64,000 bases of DNA from Aeromonas simiae (GCF_000820125.1 NZ_CDBY01000023.1:1-64000); one strand, 5' to 3'. Shown: positions 55,719 to 64,000, numbered from the stretch's first letter. Made by a program: numbers and translations. Notes: generated by a model from the letters alone, not told the origin.

Positions 55719-56216
55719 ATGGGAAAAACGAGCTCTGGATTGCTGTTGACTGCGCTGCTGGTGACCCTGCCCGCGGCCGCAACACCGACAGATCCCTTCT
55801 ATCTGCTGGAGCTACCCAGCCAGGCCTATGGGGCACTGGCCGGCACCTTTTCCCACCTCTACAACGCCACCGACTTCACCCCGACCATCACCAACAGCTA
55901 CTTCAGCCGCTCCGATCTCTACAACTTCGCCGGGGTGCCGCTCGCCATCACGGCGCGCAACGGCTTTCAGTTCGAGCTGTTCGGTCAACTCTACAGCCAA
56001 GCTTCGCAGGGCTATGTGCACATGAGTGAGGATCAATCCCTCTACGGGGTGATCCGCGCCGACCTGATGGGCAGCCAGCGTAACCAGATTGCCGGGGGCG
56101 CGGGCCTCGGTGTGCCGCTCAGCCCCTCCCTCTCCCTCAAGGCCATCGCCTCGACCAACGAGATCCCGGGCTATGGGCCGGCCAACCTCGCCGTCGGCAT
56201 GGAGTGGCACTTCTAG
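55719..56216 (+). CDS. Small exported protein, possibly an outer-membrane beta-barrel
   Basis: The 165-residue protein has a signal peptide (MGKTSSGLLLTALLVTLPAAA). Alternating polar/hydrophobic strands follow (FQFELFGQLYSQ, LYGVIRADLMG, LSLKAIASTNEI). The last residues AVGMEWHF end in aromatic Phe, the signature of outer-membrane barrels. I cannot assign a family. AGGAAAAGG precedes the ATG at 55719. The frame opens at 55689. Confidence 0.65.
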   Translation: MGKTSSGLLLTALLVTLPAAATPTDPFYLLELPSQAYGALAGTFSHLYNATDFTPTITNSYFSRSDLYNFAGVPLAITARNGFQFELFGQLYSQASQGYVHMSEDQSLYGVIRADLMGSQRNQIAGGAGLGVPLSPSLSLKAIASTNEIPGYGPANLAVGMEWHF

Positions 56217-56240
56217 CCGTACCGGCGCACAGATGAAAAC

Positions 56241-56266
56241 AAAAAGAGGCCCGCGGGCCTCTTTTT
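56241..56266. terminator. Bidirectional terminator
   Basis: A palindromic hairpin, AAAAAGAGGCCC/GGGCCTCTTTTT (with CG at its centre), lies between two convergent genes. Confidence 0.85.
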
Positions 56267-56271
56267 ATTGA

Positions 56272-57960
56272 TCAGGGCAGCCACACCACCTGCCCTTCGC
56301 CCGGTTGCAGCTCCAGCATCGTGCCAAGCGGGCGTTCATCCCAGAACGAACGGGCCCCGGCGGGCAGCGAAACACGCCGGCTCGCCTCACCCCAGTTGAA
56401 CAGGCATTGCAAGCGGTGGCCATGCCACGCCAGCTCGCCACAGGCAAAGTCCAGGCTGGCAAAGTGTGCTGCCGGTGCCTTCGCTTGGCACAGCGCCAGC
56501 AAGCGGTGCAACCGCGCGGCCTGCTCGGGCGCCAGATCGCGCAACCGATCGCCGGCCAGCACCATGCCCCCGCCCGCCACCATGGCCGCCAGATGGAAGG
56601 CATACTCTGCGGCGCTGGCATGCTGGCCGGGGAGATCCCGCAAGCAGACGCAGTCAGGATCGAGCATCCAGAGCTGCTCCCCCTGCCAGGCTCGGCAGAA
56701 AAGCTCGCGGGCAATCTGGCGGATCCGCGGGCCATTTCGCTCCACGTCATCGCCCACCCTCATGCCATCGACCAGCCCGATACTCGGCCAGATGGGGGCA
56801 TTGCAGCCAAGCAGGAAGGAGGCCTCCCCGGCACCGCGACGCACGGCCGCCATGCCACGCCGATACGCCTCGATGCGGGTGGCGCCTGCATCGAAGAAGC
56901 GTCCGCCGTGGATGGCGCCCCAGAAGTTGGCATCGAGCTTGAAGTAATCGATGCCCCACTGCTGGCGCAGCGTGCGAAACAGGCTCTCGAGGTGCTGCTG
57001 CACCTCGGGATGGGTGCCGTCGAGCACATACCAGGGGGTGCAACGCCAACCTCCGTAGGTGACCGCCTCGGCCGGCAAGGGGTGACCCTGCTCATCCTTG
57101 ACGAACCAGTCGGGGTGGTCGCGAAACAACTGCGAGCCCGGCTCGGCGATGAAGGGGGCGACCCAGAGCGCACTCTTGCGCCCGGCGGCACGGATCTCGG
57201 CGGCCAGCCCCGGCACGCCCCCGGCAAAGCGCGCTGAGGGGGTCAGCCAATCTCCCATGAAGGCCTGATAGCCATCGTCGATCTGCACGTACTCGAGTTC
57301 AGGAAAACGCGCCTGCATCTGGGCCAGGTTCTCGCGGATATCCGCCTCGGTCACCTCGGCATAGTAGTGATACCAGGAGCACCAACCGCTCGGCCGGCGC
57401 CCTGCCCTGCCGCCGTGGCGCTCGGCCAGGCGGCGACCGAGCTCGCTCAAGAGCGCCGCGCGATCCGGCCCTTCCAGACAGAGCAGCGCCTCGCTGTGCC
57501 AGTGACCGCTCGGCGGCAGACGTTGACCCTCGCAGCGCATGACGATCTGTAACCGCCCGCTGGGATAGAGGCGAAACTCGCCACCAAAGCGCTCGGTACT
57601 GGCGAAGGCGAGCAGCAGCCAGCCGGTTGGCGTCTCGACCAGCAGCAGGTTGTGAACGGTGTGAAACCCTTCATCGCGGGTGATGCGATAGACGGCGGCA
57701 TCGGGGCAGCGTCCAACGGGCTCGGGGTGTGACCAAGTGCCCATGGTTTGGGCCAGCATCTGAAAGCCCTCCCCATAAATAGGGGCGTCGGCCAGACCGA
57801 GATCACCATCAAACAAGGGCCAGGCTTGCAAAGGCAAGGGCGCTTGGGTCAGGTTGTCGAGGCGCACCTCGGCGCAGGGGCCATTCCAGGCAACGGTGGC
57901 CAGCATGCCGGGATGGGGCGCACCACAAGCCAGGGTGCGCAGGGACGCGAGCAAAGTCAC
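56272..57960 (-). CDS. Alpha-galactosidase-like glycoside hydrolase (GH36/clan GH-D)
   Basis: The 562-residue protein has a beta-rich N-terminal domain and a TIM-barrel core. The core has SGWCSWYHYY, VQIDDGYQAFMGDW, the predicted nucleophile D343 in YFKLDANFWG, and the predicted acid/base aspartate in GMRVGDDVE (D404/D405). The DDGY and KLD motifs are diagnostic of GH36-type retaining alpha-galactosidases. There is no signal peptide, so it is cytoplasmic. It has no transporter or sugar-kinase neighbours, so the substrate source is unclear. Confidence 0.8.
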   Translation of the reverse strand: MTLLASLRTLACGAPHPGMLATVAWNGPCAEVRLDNLTQAPLPLQAWPLFDGDLGLADAPIYGEGFQMLAQTMGTWSHPEPVGRCPDAAVYRITRDEGFHTVHNLLLVETPTGWLLLAFASTERFGGEFRLYPSGRLQIVMRCEGQRLPPSGHWHSEALLCLEGPDRAALLSELGRRLAERHGGRAGRRPSGWCSWYHYYAEVTEADIRENLAQMQARFPELEYVQIDDGYQAFMGDWLTPSARFAGGVPGLAAEIRAAGRKSALWVAPFIAEPGSQLFRDHPDWFVKDEQGHPLPAEAVTYGGWRCTPWYVLDGTHPEVQQHLESLFRTLRQQWGIDYFKLDANFWGAIHGGRFFDAGATRIEAYRRGMAAVRRGAGEASFLLGCNAPIWPSIGLVDGMRVGDDVERNGPRIRQIARELFCRAWQGEQLWMLDPDCVCLRDLPGQHASAAEYAFHLAAMVAGGGMVLAGDRLRDLAPEQAARLHRLLALCQAKAPAAHFASLDFACGELAWHGHRLQCLFNWGEASRRVSLPAGARSFWDERPLGTMLELQPGEGQVVWLP

Positions 57961-58084
57961 GCATACCTCTCTTTTTGTGGAACTGATGCCGGATTATTTG
58001 GCCTTTGCGCCCGCTTGTCCCTTCAGCATGAGAGGGGATCTGTTAAACTGCGCCCTTGCTCACATTTCTCAGGAGGGAGTGCCC

Positions 58085-58444
58085 ATGTCGTTTCCCTTAT
58101 TGCTGGCCTACCTGCGCGATGGTGCCGTGATCCTGGCGGCCTTGCTGCTGGGTAAGGGGCTCGCTGCCCTGCTGCCCTTCCCCTTTCCGGGCAGCATCAT
58201 AGGTATGCTGATCCTGTTTCTGCTGCTCTCCACCCAGTTGGTGCGTCTGGCCTGGGTCGAACGTGGCGCCACCTTGTTGCTGCGCCACATGGGGATCTTG
58301 TTCGTGCCGGTCGCGGTCGGGCTGGTGGCCTGGCTCGAGCCGCTCCATGACTCTTTGCCGCTCATCCTCATCACCATCCTCAGTGGCATCGTGTTGATCC
58401 TGGCCTGCGTCGGCCATCTCTATCAGAGGATGAACAAGCAATGA
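58085..58444 (+). CDS. yohJ: CidA/LrgA family membrane protein YohJ
   Basis: The 119-residue inner-membrane protein has four predicted helices and the family motif LPFPFPGSIIGMLILFLLL, followed by HMGILFVPVAVGL. CidA/LrgA-type proteins act with a LrgB partner in holin-like or metabolite transport roles. CAGGAGGGAGTGCCC precedes the ATG at 58085. The stop overlaps the next gene's start as ATGA. The longer open frame from 57854 lacks family features. Confidence 0.9.
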   Translation: MSFPLLLAYLRDGAVILAALLLGKGLAALLPFPFPGSIIGMLILFLLLSTQLVRLAWVERGATLLLRHMGILFVPVAVGLVAWLEPLHDSLPLILITILSGIVLILACVGHLYQRMNKQ

Positions 58445-59130
58445 TGTTCTGGCTCGCCCTGCCACTGACCGTAGTGCTCTACTCACTGACCCGCACCCTC
58501 TATCGTCATCTCTCCTGGCCCGTGATCAACCCGGTGCTGCTGCCGACCCTGGTGATCGTCGCCCTGCTGCTCATGTTCCACCTGCCGCTTGAGCAGTACC
58601 AGCAAGGCACCACGCCGCTGACCATACTGCTCGAGCCCGCCGTGGTCGCTCTGGCGCTGCCCCTCTACCAGCAGGCACGGCAGATCCGCGCCAAGCTCAA
58701 GCCCATCCTGCTCTGCTGCCTGCTCTCGGTCGTGATCTCCATCAGCACCACCTTGCTGATCGGCCACCTCCTCGGCGCCGACACCAGCATGCTGGCCTCC
58801 ATCGCCACCAAGTCGATCACCACCCCGCTGGCCATGAGCGTCAGTCAATCCCTCGGTGGCATCCCTGCCATCGCCGCCGCCATCGTGGTGGTGGTCGGGG
58901 TCACCGGGGCGCTGATCGGCTTTCCGCTGCTCAAGCTGCTCCGGGTCACCGATCCGGAGGCCCAGGGGCTGGCCATGGGCGCCTGTGCCCACGCCGTCGG
59001 CACCGCTGCCAGCGCCGAGCAGGGGATCACCCAGGGCGCCTTCTCCTCACTGGCCATGGTGGTGTGCGGCATCCTCACCGCGCTGGCTGCACCGCTGCTG
59101 TTTGCCCTCTATCACCTGCTGGGGGCATGA
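58441..59130 (+). CDS. yohK: CidB/LrgB family membrane protein YohK
   Basis: The 229-residue protein is highly hydrophobic with many predicted helices. LrgB signature elements are KSITTPLAMSVSQSLGG, PEAQGLAMGACAHAVGTA and PALL-like LLLMFHLPLEQY near the start. Length matches E. coli YohK (about 231). It is translationally coupled to yohJ by a 4-bp overlap. Confidence 0.93.
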   Translation: MMFWLALPLTVVLYSLTRTLYRHLSWPVINPVLLPTLVIVALLLMFHLPLEQYQQGTTPLTILLEPAVVALALPLYQQARQIRAKLKPILLCCLLSVVISISTTLLIGHLLGADTSMLASIATKSITTPLAMSVSQSLGGIPAIAAAIVVVVGVTGALIGFPLLKLLRVTDPEAQGLAMGACAHAVGTAASAEQGITQGAFSSLAMVVCGILTALAAPLLFALYHLLGA

Positions 59131-59180
59131 GCGCGCTGCGAGCTGGCGCACAGTTTGAGGTTGATAAACGTTTCGCAGGC

Positions 59181-59203
59181 CTGGGGGGGAGCCGCTCCCC
59201 CCT
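59181..59203 (+). terminator. Hairpin after yohK
   Basis: GGGGGGAG-CCG-CTCCCCCC with little U-tract. Confidence 0.45.
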
Positions 59204-59280
59204 TGGTCGTGATCACCGTCACTATTTTCTCCTGCGCCACTGCCGTACAATGCCCCCCCGATTGGCCATGAGGAAGAGTC

Positions 59281-60162
59281 ATGCATCCCCGTTTTGCCAA
59301 GCCTTTTGCCGACCTGCCGGCCTCATTGCAGGATGTCCTCTCCCCCCTGTTGGATCAGGATTTCAACGCCCGCTTCACCCCGGCCCAGATCGTCGAACTC
59401 AAGTGCGCCAGCCAGCTCGATGACAGGGCGCTGCGCCTGGCGCTGCTGCCGCTGGCCGCCGCCTGCTCAGTCGCGCCCATCTCTCGCTTCTATGTGGGGG
59501 CCATCGCCAGTGGTCTGAGCGGTGCTTGGTATCTGGGGGCCAACATGGAGTTTGCCGGTCAGGGGCTGTTTCACTCGATCCACGCCGAGCAATCGGCCAT
59601 CTCTAATGCCTGGCTCGGTGGTGAGACCGGGATAAGCGAGATCACCGTCAACTACACCCCGTGTGGCCACTGCCGCCAGTTCATGAACGAACTGAGCACC
59701 GCCAAGAGCATGGCCGTGACCCTGCCAGATGATCACAGCCCGCTGCAGGCGTTCCTGCCCCACTCCTTTGGCCCGGGCGACCTTCAAATCAGCGATGCCC
59801 TGATGAGCCCGCAGGCGCATCCGCTGCACCTTGAGAGCCGCGATCCCCTTGAGCTGGCCGCCCTGGCAGCGGCACGCAGCAGTTACGCGCCTTATAGCCA
59901 GGGTTATGCCGGGGTGGCCGTGGAGTGCGAAAATGGCCGGATCTACGAGGGACGCTACGCCGAGAACGCGGCCTTCAACCCCAGCCTGCCCCCCATGCAG
60001 ATGGCCTGCACCCACGCGGTGCTGGCCGGCGCATCGCTTGCCGACATCCGCCGGGTGGTGCTGGTCGAAAACCGGGCCGGCCTCGTCAGCCAGCTTGATG
60101 GCACCCTCTCCGTCATCAAGACGCTGCCCGGGGAGATCGCCTTTCGTCATCATGCGCTGTAA
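59281..60162 (+). CDS. cdd: Cytidine deaminase
   Basis: The 293-residue dimeric-type enzyme has two related domains. The catalytic N-terminal domain has H101 and E103 (SIHAEQSAISNAW) and the zinc cysteines C128 and C131 (YTPCGHCRQF). The second domain lacks the zinc ligands, as in E. coli Cdd (294 residues). It deaminates cytidine and deoxycytidine in pyrimidine salvage. AGGAAGAGTC precedes the ATG. A terminator follows. Confidence 0.96.
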   Translation: MHPRFAKPFADLPASLQDVLSPLLDQDFNARFTPAQIVELKCASQLDDRALRLALLPLAAACSVAPISRFYVGAIASGLSGAWYLGANMEFAGQGLFHSIHAEQSAISNAWLGGETGISEITVNYTPCGHCRQFMNELSTAKSMAVTLPDDHSPLQAFLPHSFGPGDLQISDALMSPQAHPLHLESRDPLELAALAAARSSYAPYSQGYAGVAVECENGRIYEGRYAENAAFNPSLPPMQMACTHAVLAGASLADIRRVVLVENRAGLVSQLDGTLSVIKTLPGEIAFRHHAL

Positions 60163-60237
60163 CACGCTGACGCTTGCGCATTATTAGGTAAAGAATCAGT
60201 AAAATGATTGGCCTCGATAGAGGCCATCGTATAGGAT

Positions 60238-60266
60238 GCCCGGCTCAAGCAGCCCGGGCTTTTCTT
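60238..60266 (+). terminator. cdd terminator
   Basis: GCCCGGCT-CAAGC-AGCCCGGGC is followed by TTTTCTTTG, 75 bp after cdd. Confidence 0.75.
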
Positions 60267-60299
60267 TGCCGGCTGCGCCGTCACGACAGAGGATTCATC

Positions 60300-60638
60300 A
60301 TGAAATACCCCGCTCTCATCGCAGCTGGCCTGCTGAGCCTCACCACCTTCGCCGCCGCTGCCGCCCCCTGCCAGCAGGCTCATCATAACTGCGGCAACGC
60401 CAAGGCCGTGCACCAGCAACACGATGGCAAGTCGTCAAACAAGCGCCACTCGACCCACAAGTCAGGCCACCATCAGACGGGCAAAAACCAGCCGGCCCAC
60501 AAGCCCAGCCATCACCAGACGAGCAAAGATCAGCCGGTCCGCAAGCCCAGCCACCACCAGACGAGCAAAGATCAACCGGCCCGCAAGCCCGCAGATCTAT
60601 CGTCACGCCCGCACCCCTCCGCGCCACTCAAGCGCTGA
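60300..60638 (+). CDS. Exported His-rich tandem-repeat protein
   Basis: The 112-residue protein has a signal peptide (MKYPALIAAGLLSLTTFAAAAA). A short Cys/His segment (CQQAHHNCGNAKAVHQQHDG) follows, then three tandem 14-residue repeats of the form xHHQTxKxQPxxKP and a basic, Pro-rich tail. It has no fold beyond low complexity. The HH pairs and two Cys suggest metal (Ni, Cu or Zn) binding in the periplasm, but this is inference only. CAGAGGATTCATC precedes the ATG. It has a good terminator. Confidence 0.65.
   Translation: MKYPALIAAGLLSLTTFAAAAAPCQQAHHNCGNAKAVHQQHDGKSSNKRHSTHKSGHHQTGKNQPAHKPSHHQTSKDQPVRKPSHHQTSKDQPARKPADLSSRPHPSAPLKR
60465..60590 (+). repeat. Three 42-bp coding tandem repeats
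   Basis: Units start at 60465, 60507 and 60549. The last two differ at only a few positions, which points to recent duplication. Copy number may vary between strains. Confidence 0.85.
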
Positions 60639-60645
60639 TCCCTCG

Positions 60646-60677
60646 ATGCCGATGCTTGCCATCGGCATCCTCTTTTC
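60646..60677 (+). terminator. Terminator after the His-rich gene
   Basis: GATGCCGATG-CTTGC-CATCGGCATC is followed by CTCTTTT. It lies between the repeat gene and the radical-SAM gene. Confidence 0.8.
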
Positions 60678-60717
60678 TGCGCGGGTGCATTGCCTTTTCC
60701 CACCCCTCCCCACAAAA

Positions 60718-60737
60718 TACTGGTTATTCATACAGTG
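60718..60737 (+). promoter_or_regulatory. LexA-like box upstream of the radical-SAM gene
   Basis: TACTGGTTATTCATACAGTG has the CTG-N10-CAG core with TA and TG flanks. It ends 14 bp before the ATG at 60752, so the promoter would overlap or lie just upstream of it. Confidence 0.7.
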
Positions 60738-60751
60738 CATGGGTGATGCAG

Positions 60752-61792
60752 ATGGCAGGGCGTGGCAGCAGCAACAATGTGGATCACCGGTTTACCTTGC
60801 AGCGCATCGAGACCGTCGATGATGGCTGGTGGCAAGCGCATAGCGCCCCTGCCCCCACCACCTCGGTCAGCGAGATCAACGCCCGCTCCATCATCAGCCG
60901 CAACCGCTCGCCCGATGTCCCTTTCAATGCCTCGATCAACCCCTATCAAGGGTGTGAGCATGGCTGCATCTACTGCTATGCCAGACCGAGCCATGCCTAC
61001 CTAGAGCTCTCCCCCGGCCTCGACTTCGAGACCCGGCTGTTTGCCAAGCAAAATGCCGCCGCGCTGCTGCGCGCCGAGTTTGCCCGCCCCGGTTACCAAC
61101 CCGAGGTGATCTGCATCGGCGCCAACACCGATCCCTATCAGCCCATCGAGCAGCGACTGCGGCTCACCCGCCAGTTGCTCGAGGTGATGCGCGATCACCA
61201 CCATCCGGTGACCCTGATCACCAAGAGCGCCATGGTGCTGCGCGATCGGGACATACTGGCCGAGCTGGCGGCCGAGGGGTTATGCCGGGTGATGGTGTCG
61301 GTGACGACGCTCGATGAGGGGCTGCGCCGGCGGCTAGAGCCACGCACCACGCCAGGCCAAGGAAGAGTGAGGGTGATAGAGCAGCTCAACCGTGCCGGCG
61401 TGCCGGTCGGCGTGCTGGCCGCCCCCATGATCCCCCGCCTCAACGAACACGAGCTGGAGCGGATCTTGGAAGGCGCGGCAGCCGCCGGCGCTGACTGCGC
61501 CGGCTACATACTGCTCCGGCTGCCCCACGAGCTGGCCCCCCTGTTCACGCAGTGGCTGGCCGAGCACTATCCCCAGCGTCAGGAGGCAGTGCTCTCAATC
61601 CTGCGCCAGAGCCGCGCGGGGGCGCTCAACAGTCCGGCGTTTGGTACCCGGATGCGGGGTGAAGGGGAGTTTGCCGCCCTGCTGGCTCAGCGTTTTCGCC
61701 TGGCGGTGCGCCGCCTCGGGCTCGATCGCTCGCCAGCACCACTGCGCTGTGACGGCTTCCGCCGTCCTGGCGAGCAGCTTGCCCTCTTCTAG
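60752..61792 (+). CDS. PA0069-family radical-SAM protein (SplB-like)
   Basis: The 346-residue radical-SAM enzyme has the cluster motif GCEHGCIYC (C68, C72, C75), then CIGANTDPYQPIEQRLRLTR and VTLITKSAMVLRDRDIL. It belongs to the group related to spore photoproduct lyase (COG1533), but its reaction is not known. ATGs at 60746 and 60752 are possible. The longer frame from 60656 would run through the LexA-like box and lacks family sequence. Its TAG stop overlaps the stop of a small opposite-strand ORF. Confidence 0.85.
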   Translation: MAGRGSSNNVDHRFTLQRIETVDDGWWQAHSAPAPTTSVSEINARSIISRNRSPDVPFNASINPYQGCEHGCIYCYARPSHAYLELSPGLDFETRLFAKQNAAALLRAEFARPGYQPEVICIGANTDPYQPIEQRLRLTRQLLEVMRDHHHPVTLITKSAMVLRDRDILAELAAEGLCRVMVSVTTLDEGLRRRLEPRTTPGQGRVRVIEQLNRAGVPVGVLAAPMIPRLNEHELERILEGAAAAGADCAGYILLRLPHELAPLFTQWLAEHYPQRQEAVLSILRQSRAGALNSPAFGTRMRGEGEFAALLAQRFRLAVRRLGLDRSPAPLRCDGFRRPGEQLALF

Positions 61793-61917
61793 CGCCCGCC
61801 GCGCAGAGGCGCGCCGGGACTCTCTTCCTGCCCCTCCCACTCCTGCAACGCCTGCGGTTGCGACGGCGCATCCCCCCACATCAGGCACCAGAGATCCCAG
61901 AAGATCCAACTGCTCAT
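61789..61917 (-). CDS. Possible 42-residue small protein
   Basis: A 43-codon frame has a strong GGAGGGCGTGAG ribosome-binding site directly before its ATG. The product is Trp-rich at the N-terminus (MSSWIFWDLWCLMWG), then polar and acidic (EWEGQEESPG), with a basic end. Four Trp in the first 14 residues suggest membrane association. Its TAG and the radical-SAM gene's TAG share the palindrome CTAG on opposite strands. It lies after the gyrA terminator and needs its own promoter in 61918-61985. I do not recognise it. Confidence 0.45.
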   Translation of the reverse strand: MSSWIFWDLWCLMWGDAPSQPQALQEWEGQEESPGAPLRGGR

Positions 61918-61985
61918 CTCACGCCCTCCTTATCACGGTCACCATCGAGCCTGACACAGCGCCATGACATCCCCGTGACGGAGAT

Positions 61986-62016
61986 AAAAAAAGAGCGCCT
62001 ATTGGCGCTCTTTTTC
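61986..62016 (-). terminator. gyrA terminator
   Basis: On the minus strand, AAAAAGAGCGCC-AATA-GGCGCTC is followed by seven T, 13 bp past the gyrA stop. Confidence 0.9.
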
Positions 62017-62028
62017 ATCGGGAGGGGC

Positions 62029-64000
62029 TTACTCGGCGGTGTCGTCTGCCGGGCTTTCGCCCTCGGCGCTCACGTCACCTTCGGTGCTTACGTCACCCTC
62101 GAGCGGCTCGAGCTCATCATCGTCATCGCTCTCGGCGATACGCTGCAAGCCGACCACGCACTCCTCTTCACCGGTGCGGATGAGGCGCACACCACCGGTA
62201 TTACGACCGATGACGCTCACTTCACTGACACGGGTGCGAACCAGAGTACCGCCATCGGTGATGAGCATGATCTGGTCGGTCTCGTCGACCTGGATCGCGT
62301 CAATCACCTTGCCGTTGCGCTCGTCCACCTTGATGGAGATAACGCCCTGGGTGGCACGGCTCTTGGTCGGATATTCGTCCAGCGCGGTGCGCTTGCCGTA
62401 GCCATTTTCGGTCGCGGTGAGGATGGCGCCATCGCCACGGGGCACGATGAGGGAGACCACCTTGTCAGCGGCGCCCAGCTTGATGCCACGCACGCCAGCG
62501 GCGGTCCGGCCCATCGGGCGCACGCCCTTGAAGCTGCCGCCCTTGCTTTCGCCTTCGGCGGCGTCGTCATCGGACTCGGCCTCGTCACCCTCTTCCACTT
62601 GATCCTCGGCACGGCCGGCGCCTTCGAAGAAGCGCACCACCTTACCGGCGTCAGAGAAGAGCATGATCTCGTTGCTGCCGTCGGTGATGTCGACACCGAT
62701 GAGCTCATCCCCTTCCTTCAGGTTGATGGCCCGGATCCCCGAGGAGAGCGGACGGCTAAAGTCGGAGAGGCTGGTCTTCTTCACGGTGCCGTTGGCGGTG
62801 GCAAAGAAGACGTACTTGTCCGCATCGTACTCCTTGACCGGCAGGATGGCGGTGATGCGTTCACCCTCTTCCAGCGGCAGCAGGTTGATGATGGGACGGC
62901 CGCGGGCGCCACGGGAAGCCTCCGGCAGCTGATAGACCTTGAGCCAGTACACCTTGCCACGGGTCGAGAAGCACAAAATGGTGTCGTGGGTGTTGGCCAC
63001 CAGCAGGCGCTCGACGAAGTCCTCTTCCTTGATACGGGTCGCGGACTTGCCCTTGCCGCCACGGCGCTGGGCTTCGTAATCGGAGAGCGGCTGATACTTC
63101 ACGTAGCCCTGGTGGGACAGGGTCACTACCACGTCTTCCGGGGTGATCAGATCTTCGATGTTGATCTCGGCGCTGGAGGCGCTGATCTCGGTGCGACGCT
63201 CGTCGCCATACTGCTCGCGCACGGCCAGCAGTTCACCCTGGATCACCTCCATCAGGCGGGTCGGGCTCGCCAGGATGTGCAGCAGCTCGGCGATGAGATC
63301 GAGCAGGGATTGATACTCTTCGAGGATCTTCTCATGCTCGAGGCTGGTCAGCTTGTGCAGACGCAGGTCGAGGATGGCCTGGGCCTGCTGCTCGGTCAGG
63401 TGGTAAAGACCGTCGCGGATACCGAACTCGGGCTCCAGCCACTCGGGACGGGCAGCGTCGCCACCGGCCTTCTCCAGCATGGCGGCCACGTTGCCGAGCG
63501 CCCACCCCCTGGCGACCAGACCGGCTTTCGCCTCGGCCGGAGTCGCGCTGTGGCGGATCAGCTCGATGATGGGGTCGATGTTGGCCAGCGCGACCGCCAG
63601 ACCTTCCAGGATGTGGGCCCGATCACGCGCCTTGCGCAGTTCGAACACGGTGCGACGGGTCACCACTTCGCGGCGATGCAGCAAGAAGGCTTCCAGCATC
63701 TCCTTGAGGTTGAGCACCTTGGGCTGGTTGTTATCCAGCGCCACCATGTTCATACCGAAGGTGGTCTGCATCTGGGTGTGCTTGTAGAGATTGTTCAGCA
63801 CAATCTCGCCAGACTCACCGCGCTTGATCTCGATGACGATGCGCATGCCGTCCTTGTCGGACTCATCGCGCAGGGCACTGATCCCCTCGACCTTCTTCTC
63901 TTTGACCAGCTCGGCGATCTTCTCGATGAGGCGCGCCTTGTTGACCATGTAGGGGATCTCGTGAACGATGATGGTCTCGCGACCACTCTTGTCGTCCACT
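62029..64000 (-). CDS. gyrA: DNA gyrase subunit A, C-terminal part (5' end outside the window)
   Basis: The visible 657 codons cover the end of the breakage-reunion domain and the beta-pinwheel C-terminal domain with the GyrA box QRRGGKGK. The frame is open at the window edge, and the first visible codon is an internal Val ([17 protein letters not shown]). Compared with E. coli there is an acidic segment (about 62536-62610; [20 protein letters not shown]) inserted between pinwheel blades before [18 protein letters not shown] recall that Aeromonas salmonicida GyrA is unusually long with an insertion in this half. The tail is also strongly acidic. Confidence 0.97.
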   Translation of the reverse strand, partial: VDDKSGRETIIVHEIPYMVNKARLIEKIAELVKEKKVEGISALRDESDKDGMRIVIEIKRGESGEIVLNNLYKHTQMQTTFGMNMVALDNNQPKVLNLKEMLEAFLLHRREVVTRRTVFELRKARDRAHILEGLAVALANIDPIIELIRHSATPAEAKAGLVARGWALGNVAAMLEKAGGDAARPEWLEPEFGIRDGLYHLTEQQAQAILDLRLHKLTSLEHEKILEEYQSLLDLIAELLHILASPTRLMEVIQGELLAVREQYGDERRTEISASSAEINIEDLITPEDVVVTLSHQGYVKYQPLSDYEAQRRGGKGKSATRIKEEDFVERLLVANTHDTILCFSTRGKVYWLKVYQLPEASRGARGRPIINLLPLEEGERITAILPVKEYDADKYVFFATANGTVKKTSLSDFSRPLSSGIRAINLKEGDELIGVDITDGSNEIMLFSDAGKVVRFFEGAGRAEDQVEEGDEAESDDDAAEGESKGGSFKGVRPMGRTAAGVRGIKLGAADKVVSLIVPRGDGAILTATENGYGKRTALDEYPTKSRATQGVISIKVDERNGKVIDAIQVDETDQIMLITDGGTLVRTRVSEVSVIGRNTGGVRLIRTGEEECVVGLQRIAESDDDDELEPLEGDVSTEGDVSAEGESPADDTAE

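Overview
The window looks like a chromosomal segment of an Aeromonas-type gammaproteobacterium. The coding DNA is GC-rich. The order pepN, pyrD, zapC, rlmL, uup, then fabA and a Lon homologue on the opposite strand matches the enterobacterial core arrangement. Interleaved genes (a large NAD-dependent glutamate dehydrogenase, DUF2835, a glutaredoxin-like protein and a GlyGly-CTERM DUF3466 protein) are typical of Aeromonas and Vibrio relatives. GyrA, at the right edge, carries an acidic insertion resembling the one I recall for Aeromonas GyrA. The species cannot be resolved by reading.

Layout. 1-4330 is a three-deep nest of insertion sequences: the tail of one IS21-family element, split by an IS903-type element with a 9-bp target duplication, which is itself split by a second, complete IS21-family element with a 5-bp duplication. 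4438-4779 is an orphan gene. 5026-7638 holds the Lon homologue and fabA, with candidate FadR and FabR sites in front of fabA. 8014-23732 is a minus-strand block: pepN, DUF2835, NAD-GDH, pyrD, zapC, and a tight rlmL-grx-uup-DUF3466 operon. 24056-29635 holds DUF429, a VC2662-like secreted repeat protein, ybcJ and the mdlAB ABC exporter. 29783-37219 holds trxC, a DASS transporter, glycogen phosphorylase, DUF4250, an SOS-controlled sulA-like gene and fadL. 37325-40866 holds a thiolase, a divergent MerR regulator, and a dicarboxylate symporter gene broken by a 556-bp AT-rich insertion that encodes one small membrane-anchored protein and no recombinase. 41134-51585 holds ppnP, a GNAT enzyme, fabB, mnmC, a DUF922-like protein, dcuC, a nucleotidase, a membrane glycosyltransferase-like protein and ygjP. 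51589-64000 holds DUF2927, dinI and ycaQ around one LexA box, sbcB, an alpha-galactosidase-like enzyme, yohJK, cdd, a His-rich repeat protein, a radical-SAM gene with a LexA-like box, a possible 42-codon gene, and the C-terminal part of gyrA.

Themes. Three LexA-type boxes (sulA; the dinI/ycaQ divergent promoter; the radical-SAM gene) point to a scattered SOS regulon with DNA-repair content, and sbcB lies nearby. Candidate FadR sites in front of fabA, fabB and fadL tie unsaturated fatty-acid synthesis to fatty-acid uptake. The least explained item is the short non-IS insertion at 39732-40287, which has a clean 6-bp direct repeat at its borders and splits a transporter gene.
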